Below are positions 17,592 to 26,066 of a stretch of DNA of 64,000 nt, one piece after another. The stretch is taken from the NCBI RefSeq assembly GCF_020172665.1, contig NZ_CP083985.1, positions 3,178,040 to 3,242,039 of the forward strand. Direction: 5' to 3'. Under the pieces are notes generated by a model. The model had not been told where the DNA came from. It saw only the letters and a program-made list of their open reading frames with translations, and made no database searches. Every line of letters starts with the position of its first letter. The stretch's first letter is position 1. A program made the translations under genes and the position numbers. Source of the stretch: [Mycobacterium] zoologicum (GTDB taxonomy: Bacteria > Actinomycetota > Actinomycetes > Mycobacteriales > Mycobacteriaceae).

Positions 17592-17630
17592 AGGGTATCC
17601 GGTCACGATCCAGGTGCACAACTGGTTTTT
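17592..17630 (-). promoter_or_regulatory. whiB7 promoter with A-tract (WhiB7 autoregulation site)
   Basis: On the minus strand an AAAAA tract (17626-17630) lies four bases upstream of a TTGTGC -35-like hexamer (17616-17621). After 18 bases comes TACCCT (17592-17597) as a possible -10. An AT-rich patch just upstream of -35 is the established WhiB7 AT-hook target, so autoregulation is likely. The -10 is weak, so the exact start site is uncertain. Confidence 0.55.
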
Positions 17631-17708
17631 GCGAGCCGGGCGACCCGCTACCGTCCCCTGCGGGGGCCACCACCTCTTTTCGCGCCGGACCGTCGATGGG
17701 AGCACACG

Positions 17709-18335
17709 GTGTTTGACGTCACAGCGCTGGCCGCCGCCGAACGGGCTGACCTCGCGGTATTGCTGCGGTCACTTACCCCGCAGCAGTGGCAGACACCGTC
17801 ACTGTGTGCAGGCTGGAGCGTTCGCGACGTCGTCACCCACATGCTCAGCTACGAGGAGCTGAACCCGACCGGGTTCGCGCGCCGGTACGCGCGCGGCCGG
17901 CTGCGGCTCTACCGGGCCAACACGATCGGGCTGGACGACTACGCCGGGCACGGCCCGCAGCAGTTGCTCGACCTGCTCGACCGCAGCATCCGGCCACGCG
18001 GGTTCACCACCGCGTTCGGCGGCCGGATCGCCCTGACCGACGGAATGATCCACCAGCAGGACATCCGCCGCCCGCTGGGCATCCTCCGCGAGATCCCGGC
18101 CGAGCGGCTGGTACCCGCCCTGAATTTCGCCCGCATTGCACCACCGCTGGGTGCCGGGTGGCGGATCCGCGGCCTGCGGCTGGCCGCCACCGATTTCGAC
18201 TGGGCCGCCGGGCGGGGACCGGAGGTGCGGGGGCCGGGCGAAGCGTTGCTGCTGTGCATCGCCGGGCGCCGGGGCGTCGCCGAGGAACTTGAGGGCCCCG
18301 GCCAGGCGATCCTGCGCGCGCGGATCGACCGTTGA
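17709..18335 (+). CDS. Mycothiol-dependent maleylpyruvate isomerase-like (TIGR03083/DinB fold)
   Basis: A 208-residue DinB-fold protein. The N-terminal helix pair contains SLCAGWSVRDVVTHM, the MDMPI N-terminal signature whose His is a metal ligand, and IHQQDIRRPLG supplies the later His motif typical of this family. Members use mycothiol as a thiol cofactor in detoxification, but the substrate here is unknown. The GTG start at 17709 lies just after an ACACG stretch. It is divergent from whiB7 and converges with uvrD2 (13 bases between stops), an arrangement that links it loosely to stress functions. Confidence 0.72.
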   Translation: MFDVTALAAAERADLAVLLRSLTPQQWQTPSLCAGWSVRDVVTHMLSYEELNPTGFARRYARGRLRLYRANTIGLDDYAGHGPQQLLDLLDRSIRPRGFTTAFGGRIALTDGMIHQQDIRRPLGILREIPAERLVPALNFARIAPPLGAGWRIRGLRLAATDFDWAAGRGPEVRGPGEALLLCIAGRRGVAEELEGPGQAILRARIDR

Positions 18336-18348
18336 CGCCGGCGACGGC

Positions 18349-20439
18349 TCAGCCGCGGTTGCGGACCAGTTCCAGCACGTCGGAGCCGAACTGTTCCAGC
18401 TTGCGCGCACCAATGCCCGGGATCGCCACCAGCGCGGCCTCGTCCACCGGCAGCATCTCGGCGATCGCGGTCAAGGTGTTGTCGGAAAAGACGATGTAGG
18501 CGGGCACTTTCAGCTCGGTGGCGGTGCGCAGCCGCCAGTCCTTGAGCGCCACCAGCAGCTCAGTGTCGACATCGGCCGCGCAGGTCTCGCACCGGCTCAA
18601 CATGATGGCGGCCGGGGTGGCCAGGTCCTTGCTGCAGACCCGGCAGCGTTTCGGGGCGCCGCGGGCCCGGCGCTTGGCCGGAGTGGCGGCAACGTCGGCC
18701 TGCGGCGCGATCCCCTGCAAGAACCGCGACGGTTTGCGCGACGCCCGCCCGCCCGGGGCGCGGGCCAGCGCCCAGCTCAACGCCAGGTGAATGCGCGCGC
18801 GGGTAACACCGACATAGAGCAGCCGGCGCTCCTCTTCGACGGCTTCGCTGTCCGGGCCGTGCGCCAGGGCATGCGAGATCGGCAGCGTGCCGTCGGCCAG
18901 GCCCACCAGGAACACCGCGTCCCACTCCAGGCCCTTGGCGGCATGCAGCGAAGCCAGCGTGACGCCCTGAACGGTCGGTGGATGCCGGGAGTCGGCGCGC
19001 ATCCGCAGTTCGGCCAGCAGCGCAGGCAGATCCAGGTCCGGGCGTTGGGCCACTTCGTCGTCGACGAGTTCGGCCAGCGCGCCGAGGGCCTCCCAGCGTT
19101 CCCGCGCCTGGGCTCCGGCCGGCGGCTCGGCGGTCAGACCGAGGGGCTCCAGCACGGCACGCACCAGCACCGGCAGGGCCTGACCCTCGGTGTCGCGCTG
19201 GGCGGCCCGCTGCAACGCGACCAGCGCCTGGCGGATCTCCTGGCGGGTGAAGAATCCCTCTCCCCCGCGCACCTGGTAGGCGACACCGGCCTCGGTGAGC
19301 GCCTCCTCGTAGACCTCCGACTGCGCGTTGATCCGGTACAGCACCGCGATCTCGGCTGCGGCCGTGCCGCCCTCGATCAGCCTGGCGATCGACTTGGCCA
19401 CCGCGGTGGCCTCAGCGACCTCGTCGGGATGCTCTCGAAAGGTGGGCGTCGGACCGGACTCGCGCTGACCGATCAGCTTCAGCTTGCTGCCCGCCACCCG
19501 CCCGCGGGCCGCGGCGATCACCCGGTTGGCCAGCGACACCACCTCAGGGGTGGACCGGTAGTCGCGTTCGAGGCGCACCAGTGCGGCGTCGGGGAAGCGG
19601 CGGGTGAAGTCCAGCAGGTAGCGCGGGGAGGCGCCGGTGAACGAGTAGATGGTCTGGTTGGCGTCACCGACGACGGTCAGGTCGTCGCGCTGGCCCAGCC
19701 AGGCCGACAGCACCCGCTGCTGCAGCGGGGTGACGTCCTGGTATTCGTCGACGACGAAGCAGCGGTAGCGATCCCGGAACTCCGCGGCCACCGCCGCGTC
19801 GTTCTCGATGGCGGCGGCGGTGTGCAGCAGCAGGTCGTCGAAGTCGAGCATCGTGACGTCGCCGCGGACCTTCAGCGCCTCATACCCGGCGTAGACCGCG
19901 GCCAGCTGCGCGGCATCCACCGGGGTGTCGCGGCCGGCGGCGGCGACGGCCTCGGGATACTGCTCCGGGGAGATCAGGGACGCCTTGGCCCACTCGATCT
20001 CGCCGGCCACGTCGCGCACGTCGTCGTTGGAGAGGCGCAGCCCGGCATGGCCGGCGGCGCGGGCCACGACCCCGAACTTGCGGTCCAGCAGCTCCCAGGA
20101 GGTATCGCCGACCACCCGCGGCCAGAAGTAGCGCAGCTGTCGGCGCGCGGCGGCGTGGAAGGTCAGCGCCTGAACGCTGCCCACGCCACTGCCACCGTTG
20201 ACCGCGTTGCCCAGCGCGCGCAACCGGGAGCGCATCTCCCCGGCGGCACGCTGGGTGAACGTGACCGCCAGCACCTGCCCGGCCGCGACATGACCGCCCG
20301 TCACCAGCGCCGCGATCCGGTGGGTGATGGTGCGGGTCTTGCCGGTCCCGGCGCCGGCCAGCACACACACCGGCCCGCGCGGCGCCAGCACGGCGGCACG
20401 CTGCTCGTCGTCTAGGGCGGCGATCAGCGAGTCGGACAT
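18349..20439 (-). CDS. uvrD2: UvrD2, SF1A DNA helicase with HRDC domain
   Basis: A 696-residue UvrD-like helicase. Motif I is [10 protein letters not shown], motif [11 protein letters not shown], and YDEYRST-type motif III/IV segments follow. After the helicase core a four-Cys motif (CRVC...CETC) precedes a C-terminal HRDC domain ([23 protein letters not shown]). This architecture defines mycobacterial UvrD2, an essential 3'-5' helicase. The start ATG 20439 gives the canonical [14 protein letters not shown]-terminus. It is divergent from mrx1 by about 50 bases. Confidence 0.95.
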   Translation of the reverse strand: MSDSLIAALDDEQRAAVLAPRGPVCVLAGAGTGKTRTITHRIAALVTGGHVAAGQVLAVTFTQRAAGEMRSRLRALGNAVNGGSGVGSVQALTFHAAARRQLRYFWPRVVGDTSWELLDRKFGVVARAAGHAGLRLSNDDVRDVAGEIEWAKASLISPEQYPEAVAAAGRDTPVDAAQLAAVYAGYEALKVRGDVTMLDFDDLLLHTAAAIENDAAVAAEFRDRYRCFVVDEYQDVTPLQQRVLSAWLGQRDDLTVVGDANQTIYSFTGASPRYLLDFTRRFPDAALVRLERDYRSTPEVVSLANRVIAAARGRVAGSKLKLIGQRESGPTPTFREHPDEVAEATAVAKSIARLIEGGTAAAEIAVLYRINAQSEVYEEALTEAGVAYQVRGGEGFFTRQEIRQALVALQRAAQRDTEGQALPVLVRAVLEPLGLTAEPPAGAQARERWEALGALAELVDDEVAQRPDLDLPALLAELRMRADSRHPPTVQGVTLASLHAAKGLEWDAVFLVGLADGTLPISHALAHGPDSEAVEEERRLLYVGVTRARIHLALSWALARAPGGRASRKPSRFLQGIAPQADVAATPAKRRARGAPKRCRVCSKDLATPAAIMLSRCETCAADVDTELLVALKDWRLRTATELKVPAYIVFSDNTLTAIAEMLPVDEAALVAIPGIGARKLEQFGSDVLELVRNRG

Positions 20440-20492
20440 GGGGACCATCTTGGCAGGCACCTCTGACTCGCCTTCGACTAGTTTGGACAGCT

Positions 20493-20753
20493 ATGACCGT
20501 TAGCGATCCGCCGCTCATCATGTACACCACGCAGTGGTGCGGGTATTGCCGCCAGCTCAAGAAGTCCCTGGAGAAGTTCGAGATCGCCTACGACGAGATC
20601 GACATCGAAATGGATCCGACCGCCGCGGAGTTCGTCGCCTCGGCCAACGGCGGCAACCGAACGGTGCCGACGCTGCGCTTCTCCGACGGTTCGACATTGA
20701 CGAACCCGACTGGCCGGGAGGTCAAGGCGAAGCTGGAGCGCCTCGCGGGCTGA
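20493..20753 (+). CDS. mrx1: Mycoredoxin-1
   Basis: An 86-residue glutaredoxin-fold protein with the active site WCGYC (Cys16, Cys19), a cis-Pro loop (TVPTL) and a GG-type C-terminal helix. Mycoredoxin reduces mycothiol-protein mixed disulfides using mycothiol. It corresponds to Rv3198A in position between uvrD2 and nudC. It converges on nudC with eight bases between the stops. Confidence 0.93.
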   Translation: MTVSDPPLIMYTTQWCGYCRQLKKSLEKFEIAYDEIDIEMDPTAAEFVASANGGNRTVPTLRFSDGSTLTNPTGREVKAKLERLAG

Positions 20754-20761
20754 CCCCCTAC

Positions 20762-21685
20762 TCAGCCGTCCGCTTCGGCCCAGGATTCGATGATGGTCCT
20801 GGCGATCGAGATCGAGCCGGGCAGTAGGAGTTTCGCGTCCGCGTTGCCGCCGTCCCAGGCACCGGCGGCCAGCGCGGTCCGCACCTCGTCGCGGGTGAAC
20901 CAGTTGGCCTCGGTGATCTCGCCGTCACTGAAGACGAACTCCTCACCCCCGTCGGCGACCGCGTGAAAGCCCACCATCAGCGAGCGCGGGAACGGCCAGG
21001 GCTGGCTGCCCAGATAGGTCACCTCCCGCACCGACAGTCCGACCTCTTCGCGCACCTCGCGGGCCACGCAGGCCTCGAACGACTCGCCCGCCTCGACGAA
21101 TCCGGCCAGCAGCGAGAACATCCGGACCGGCCAGTTGTGCTGGCGAGCCAGCACCACCCGATCGGCGCCGTCATGCACCAGGCAGATCACCGCCGGATCG
21201 ATCCGCGGGAACTCCTCGGCACCGGTGAGCGGATTGGTTCGCGCCCACCCGCTGCGCGCCGAGCGGGTCGCTGTGCCGTCGACCGGCGAAAACCGCGCGC
21301 TGTCATGCCAATTCAGTAGAGCTATGGCTGAGGACACCAGCTGGGCGCTGGCGTCGTCGAAGATGTCGCCGGTCGCACGCAGGTCCAGCACGCTGACATC
21401 GGAGCCGGGCGGGGCCTGCAGCGCGCCGCGGACCGCCCAGACATGCCGGCCGTCGTCGATACGGCCGAGGAAGACCGCGTCGGCCGGCGGGGTTGCGCCG
21501 AGTTCGCGCGCGTCGTGCAGCACCACCCGGCCGTCGGCGACCAGCACCTGATTGCGCGGGTCCACCCGCATCAGCGCCGCGGCCGACCAGCCCGCGACGG
21601 CGGCGTCGGTGTCGGAACGCAACTGGTCGGCCCGATCCGCCCCGACCCGCGACAGCAGGGGCACCTGGTGCAGCCGGAAGGTCAC
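20762..21685 (-). CDS. nudC: NudC, NAD+ diphosphatase (Nudix)
   Basis: A 307-residue Nudix hydrolase. The Nudix box is GFVEAGESFEACVAREV followed by REEVGL, with the NADH-specific SQPWPFPRSLM motif downstream. The N-terminal domain is the NADH pyrophosphatase type. The four-Cys zinc ribbon found in enterobacterial NudC is absent: the corresponding region (FSPVDG...ARSGWARTNPLTG) has no cysteine. The enzyme hydrolyses NAD(H) and can influence isoniazid-NAD adducts and NAD-capped RNA (family knowledge). Its start overlaps the channel gene's stop (ATGA), so they are co-transcribed. Confidence 0.9.
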   Translation of the reverse strand: MTFRLHQVPLLSRVGADRADQLRSDTDAAVAGWSAAALMRVDPRNQVLVADGRVVLHDARELGATPPADAVFLGRIDDGRHVWAVRGALQAPPGSDVSVLDLRATGDIFDDASAQLVSSAIALLNWHDSARFSPVDGTATRSARSGWARTNPLTGAEEFPRIDPAVICLVHDGADRVVLARQHNWPVRMFSLLAGFVEAGESFEACVAREVREEVGLSVREVTYLGSQPWPFPRSLMVGFHAVADGGEEFVFSDGEITEANWFTRDEVRTALAAGAWDGGNADAKLLLPGSISIARTIIESWAEADG

Positions 21686-22758
21686 TGGTTGCCCATCGTT
21701 CGCACATAGAGCAGCCGGTCGCCGTCCTCAATGGCGTCCACGTCCGGGGTGTCCAGCCGCAACAGCCGGCCTTCCCGGACCACACCGAGCACGATCTCAT
21801 TGAGGTGCTTGGCCGATGCGCCGACCTCGTTGCGCTCCACCTCCCGTTCGGCGATGGCGTAGCCGGCGTCCGGGGTGAGCAGATCCTCGATGATCTCGAC
21901 CACGTTGGGCGTGGTGGTGGCGATGCCGAGCAGCCGCCCGGCGGTCTCGGAGGACACCACCACCGAGTTGGCGCCGGACTGCTCCAGCAGGTGCTGGTTC
22001 TCGGCTTCGCGGATGGCCGCCACGATGGTTGCCTCTGGAGCGATCTCGCGGGCGGTCAGGGTGACCAGCGCCGCGGTGGCATCCGAGCCGGTGGCCACCA
22101 CGATCGCCGACGCGCGCTGTGCGCTGGCCAGCCGCAGCACATCCGACCGGGTCGCATCGCCGTCGACGGTCACCAGCCCGGCGGCTTTGGCGCGGTCGAG
22201 GACGGCCTTGTCGTTGTCCACTACGACGATGTCACTCGGGGTGGTCTCGTCGTCGCCGAGCATGGCGGCGATCGCCGTCTTCCCCTTGGTGCCGTAGCCG
22301 ATCACGATGGTGTGGTCTTTCACTCTTTTCCTCCAACGCTGAATCCGGAATGCCTGCTGGGAGGTCTCGGTGAACGCCTCCACGGTCGTTCCGACCAGCA
22401 GGATCAGAAAGGCGATCCGCAGCGGGGTGATGATCAGCACGTTGATCATGCGGGCGAACTCGGTGACGGGTGTGATGTCGCCGTACCCGGTCGTCGACAG
22501 GGTCACCGCCGAGTAGTACAGGCAGTCCAGGAAAGTCAGCCGGTCACCCTGCACATCCTGGTAGCCGTCGCGGTCGGCGTAGACGAACAACGCGGACACC
22601 ACCAGTGCCGCCAGCGCGATGAGGCTTCGCTTGTAGACGGTACGGCCGGGACTGGACTGCCCTTGTGGGATGCGCAGTACGCCGACGAGCGCGTGGCTGG
22701 GTTGGGCGGTCAGCGACTCGTCGAGCCGACGCAACCGCCGCCAGCTAGCTCCTGCCAC
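21682..22758 (-). CDS. Two-TM potassium channel with RCK domains (Rv3200c-like)
   Basis: A 358-residue ion channel. Two transmembrane helices (about residues 45-62 and 95-125) flank the selectivity filter STTGYGD. An RCK_N Rossmann domain (IVIGYGTKGKTAIAAML) and an RCK_C domain follow. It resembles MthK-type channels gated by a cytosolic ring. The start is a GTG. It is coupled to nudC downstream and lies 56 bases after adnB, consistent with the leftward operon adnA-adnB-channel-nudC. Confidence 0.9.
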   Translation of the reverse strand: MAGASWRRLRRLDESLTAQPSHALVGVLRIPQGQSSPGRTVYKRSLIALAALVVSALFVYADRDGYQDVQGDRLTFLDCLYYSAVTLSTTGYGDITPVTEFARMINVLIITPLRIAFLILLVGTTVEAFTETSQQAFRIQRWRKRVKDHTIVIGYGTKGKTAIAAMLGDDETTPSDIVVVDNDKAVLDRAKAAGLVTVDGDATRSDVLRLASAQRASAIVVATGSDATAALVTLTAREIAPEATIVAAIREAENQHLLEQSGANSVVVSSETAGRLLGIATTTPNVVEIIEDLLTPDAGYAIAEREVERNEVGASAKHLNEIVLGVVREGRLLRLDTPDVDAIEDGDRLLYVRTMGNQ

Positions 22759-22814
22759 GACGAACGGTCATCGGTCGCACCTGATGCACGGACCCACTGT
22801 AACCACACGGGTGG

Positions 22815-25800
22815 TCAACAGTTCAGCAGTGCGGCGAGCTCGGTCAAACCGGGCAGCTCGTCGGGGACGACGGTGGTGCCGCTGCGCACGTAGTGGAAGG
22901 CCGCCCGTACCTGCGATTCCGGGCAACCGGTCAGTGCCGCCCAGGCCAGCCGGTAAACCCCGAGCTGGACGGTGGCGTGTCGGCGTGCCTCGGGCCCGTC
23001 GGGGGCGGCGCCGGTCTTCCAGTCGACCACGGTGACCCCGCCGTCCGGGTCGGCGAACACCGCGTCGATACGGCCGCGCACCAGGGTCTGCCCGACGGCC
23101 ATCTCGAAGGGCACCTCGACGTCGGTCGGGGTGCGGGCGGCCCATGGCGAATCCAGGAACGCCGTCTGCAGTGCGGCCAGGTCCTGCGCGTCGGCCCGGG
23201 CCTGGTCGGCGTCGGCGGCACCGGGCAGGTCGTCGAGTTCGAACAGCCGCTCGGCGCCGTAGAGACGCTGCACCCACTCGTGAAATGCGGTGCCCAACAA
23301 CGCATGCGGGTCGGGGCGATTCGGCAGCCGGCGGGTGAGCCGCTGGGCGGCACCGTCCGGGTCGCGACTCAGCTCGACCAGGTTGCTCACCGAGACCTGG
23401 CCGGGCAGGAGGCGTTGCGGCGGCTCGGCGGCGCGGGCCCGCTCGGCCAGCAGCGCCTCGACCTCGACAGACCATGAGCCGGCCTGCCGGCCCTCGGGCT
23501 CGCCGGCGGCCAGCGCCCCGGCGACCAATGCCGCACCGCGCTCGACATCACTGCGCCGGCCGGCCAGCGGGTCGGCTGGCCAACTGGCTTCGACGGCGAC
23601 CTCCGACAGGGGGTTGGGCTCACCGGGGGCGGGTTCCGGCACCCACTGGTCGACGGTTCCGCAGGGCGATCCGGCGGCGGCCGAGTCGTCGAGGACGGCC
23701 TTGAGCTCGGTGAGGAACTCCGAGGGACCGCGCGGCGTAGCCTCACCCGACCCCCAGTGGTGGCCGGAGACCAGCAGGGTGTCCTCGGCGCGGGTGACCG
23801 CGACGTAGAGCAGTCGGCGCTCCTCGTCGACCCGGCGTTGGTCCAGCCGGCGCTGATGCCCCTCGATGGACTCCTGCAGCTGCTTGCGGTTGGTGACCGC
23901 CTCGACGTCGAGCACCGGGACACCGTGATCGCCGGATCGGGCCCGGTCGCCGCGCAGCAGCGGCGGCAGTTCGGCGGCGTCGGAGAGCCAGTCGCGCCGC
24001 GACGCGGTCGAGGGAAACACCCGAGACACCAAGTGCGGCACCGCCACCACCTGCCATTCCAGGCCCTTGGCAGCATGCACGGTGAGGATCTGCACCCGGT
24101 CGGCGGCAACAGCTGGGGCAGCGGGCGTCAGCCCGTTCTCCGCATCGGCGGCCACCGCGAGGTAGCCCAGCAGGCCCGGCAGGCAGGCCGCTCCCCCGAC
24201 CCCCTCGACATAGCCGGCGACCACATCGGCGAAGGCGTCGAGCTGCTCGGTGCCGGACGCCTCGCCGGTCACCGGCTGCGCGGCGCGTACCTCGGTGTCC
24301 AGGCCGAGCACCCGGCGCACCTCGGCGACGAGATCGGGCAGCGGATGCCACAGGTGGCCGCGCAGCACCCTCAGTTCCTCGGCCAGGGCGACGATACGGC
24401 GGTGCCCGGCGGCCGAATACCCTTCGGCGGGGCCGGGATCGGCGAGTGCGTCGGCCAGGCAGGCGATGTCGGAGTCGACTCCGGCCACGGCGGCGATCTC
24501 GGTGGCCGATTCACCAGGATGGCCGGGCCGGGCCAATTGTGTTGCGCGCCGCCACAATGCGGCCAGGTCGGCAGCCCCGATCCGCCACCGCGCACCGGTC
24601 AGCACCCGCATCGCCGCGGACCCGGCGGTCGGCTCCTGGATCAGCCTCAGCATCGCGACCAGGTCAGCGACCTCCGGCACCGCCAGCAGGCCGGCCAGTC
24701 CCACCACCTCCACCGGGACACCGCGGGCCCGGATCGCCTCGGCCAGCGGCACGGCATCGGCGTTGCGCCGCACCAGCACTGCCGCCGTGGGCGGGGCGAC
24801 ACCTTCGGCGGCGGCCCGCGCATAGCGCTGCTCCAACTGCTCGGCGACCCACTGCTGTTCGGCGTTGACGTCAGGCAACAGGGCAAGACGCACATCGCCC
24901 TGCGGTGCATCCGGGCGGGGCCGCAGCGACTGCACGGTGACCGAGCGCTGCCGGGCCTGCGCGGAGATCTCATTGGCCAGGTGCAGCACCTCCGGCGGGT
25001 TGCGCCAGCTGGTCCGCAGTTCCAGGGTGGGCGCGGGACTGCCGTCGGACAGCGGGAAGTCGGTGGCGAATCGGGGCAGGTTGGTCGCCGAGGCGCCGCG
25101 CCAGCCGTAGATCGACTGGATCGGGTCGCCCACCGCTGTGAGCGCCAGGCCGTCGTCGGCGCCACGGCCGAACAACGCCGACAAGGCGATGCGCTGGGCG
25201 TGTCCGGTGTCCTGGTACTCGTCGAGCAAAACCACCCGGTAGGTGGCCCGCAGCCGGGCGCCGACGGCCTCGTCGGCCTGTGCCAGCCGGGCAGCGGTGG
25301 ACATCTGGGCTCCGAAGTCCATCACCCGCTCCGCGCGCATCCGCTGGTGCAGGGCGTCGATGAATGGTACCAGTTCGGCGCGACCGGTCTGGGTGTCCAG
25401 CATTTTCAGCAGCGCCTGGTTCGGTTCGGCGCGCTGACGCGGGCCTGGCCGCAGGGTGTGGACCAGACGCTCCAGTTCCAGGTGGGTGTCGCGCAGTGCA
25501 TCGGTGTCCACCAGGTGTTCGGCGAGCTGGCCGGCCAGCCCCAGCACCGCCCGGGTGACCGCGGCCGGGTCCCGGTCGGTGCGCAGCTCGCCGGGATGCC
25601 TGTTGACCACGTCGAAGGCCAGCTGCCACAGTCCGGTCTCGGTGAGCAGCCGGGTGTCGGGTTCGATCCCCAGGCGCAGCCCGTGCTCGCGCAGCAACGC
25701 ACCGGCGAAGGCGTGATACGTGCTGACGGTGGGAGCCGCCGGAGCGGCATCGGGCCCGGCACCGACGGGTTCGGGGATCACCAGCCCGACCCCCGCGAGC

Positions 25801-26066
25801 CGGGCGAGGCGGGAACGGACCCGGCGCAGCAGCTGACCGGCGGCCTTGCGGGTGAACGTCAGCCCCAGCACCTGGCCGGGGTCGGCGTGGCCGTTGGCCA
25901 CCAGCCACACCACCCGGGCTGCCATGGTCTCGGTCTTGCCGGCGCCGGCGCCGGCGATCACCACCAGCGGGCCCGGCGGGGCGGCGATCACCGCGGCCTG
26001 CTCGTCGGTGGGTTGATGCAGCCCGAGCGCGGACGCCAGTTCGGCGGGGTCGTAACGATTCGTCAT
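22815..26066 (-). CDS. adnB: AdnB, helicase-nuclease subunit of the AdnAB complex
   Basis: A 1083-residue protein with an N-terminal UvrD-type motor (Walker A GAGAGKTETMAARV; Walker B VVLLDEYQDTGHAQ) and a C-terminal RecB-family nuclease (VTVVDWKTG with the catalytic D-x-K). AdnAB is the mycobacterial end-resecting motor-nuclease; AdnB is the main translocating motor. The ATG at 26066 overlaps the adnA stop by four bases (ATGA), fixing the start and showing translational coupling. The C-terminus ends LTELAALLNC. Confidence 0.95.
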   Translation of the reverse strand: MTNRYDPAELASALGLHQPTDEQAAVIAAPPGPLVVIAGAGAGKTETMAARVVWLVANGHADPGQVLGLTFTRKAAGQLLRRVRSRLARLAGVGLVIPEPVGAGPDAAPAAPTVSTYHAFAGALLREHGLRLGIEPDTRLLTETGLWQLAFDVVNRHPGELRTDRDPAAVTRAVLGLAGQLAEHLVDTDALRDTHLELERLVHTLRPGPRQRAEPNQALLKMLDTQTGRAELVPFIDALHQRMRAERVMDFGAQMSTAARLAQADEAVGARLRATYRVVLLDEYQDTGHAQRIALSALFGRGADDGLALTAVGDPIQSIYGWRGASATNLPRFATDFPLSDGSPAPTLELRTSWRNPPEVLHLANEISAQARQRSVTVQSLRPRPDAPQGDVRLALLPDVNAEQQWVAEQLEQRYARAAAEGVAPPTAAVLVRRNADAVPLAEAIRARGVPVEVVGLAGLLAVPEVADLVAMLRLIQEPTAGSAAMRVLTGARWRIGAADLAALWRRATQLARPGHPGESATEIAAVAGVDSDIACLADALADPGPAEGYSAAGHRRIVALAEELRVLRGHLWHPLPDLVAEVRRVLGLDTEVRAAQPVTGEASGTEQLDAFADVVAGYVEGVGGAACLPGLLGYLAVAADAENGLTPAAPAVAADRVQILTVHAAKGLEWQVVAVPHLVSRVFPSTASRRDWLSDAAELPPLLRGDRARSGDHGVPVLDVEAVTNRKQLQESIEGHQRRLDQRRVDEERRLLYVAVTRAEDTLLVSGHHWGSGEATPRGPSEFLTELKAVLDDSAAAGSPCGTVDQWVPEPAPGEPNPLSEVAVEASWPADPLAGRRSDVERGAALVAGALAAGEPEGRQAGSWSVEVEALLAERARAAEPPQRLLPGQVSVSNLVELSRDPDGAAQRLTRRLPNRPDPHALLGTAFHEWVQRLYGAERLFELDDLPGAADADQARADAQDLAALQTAFLDSPWAARTPTDVEVPFEMAVGQTLVRGRIDAVFADPDGGVTVVDWKTGAAPDGPEARRHATVQLGVYRLAWAALTGCPESQVRAAFHYVRSGTTVVPDELPGLTELAALLNC

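Noticed and set aside
18136..20415. 759-codon plus-strand frame opposite uvrD2
   Set aside because: Antisense shadow of UvrD2; composition dominated by Gly, Gln, Arg and His.
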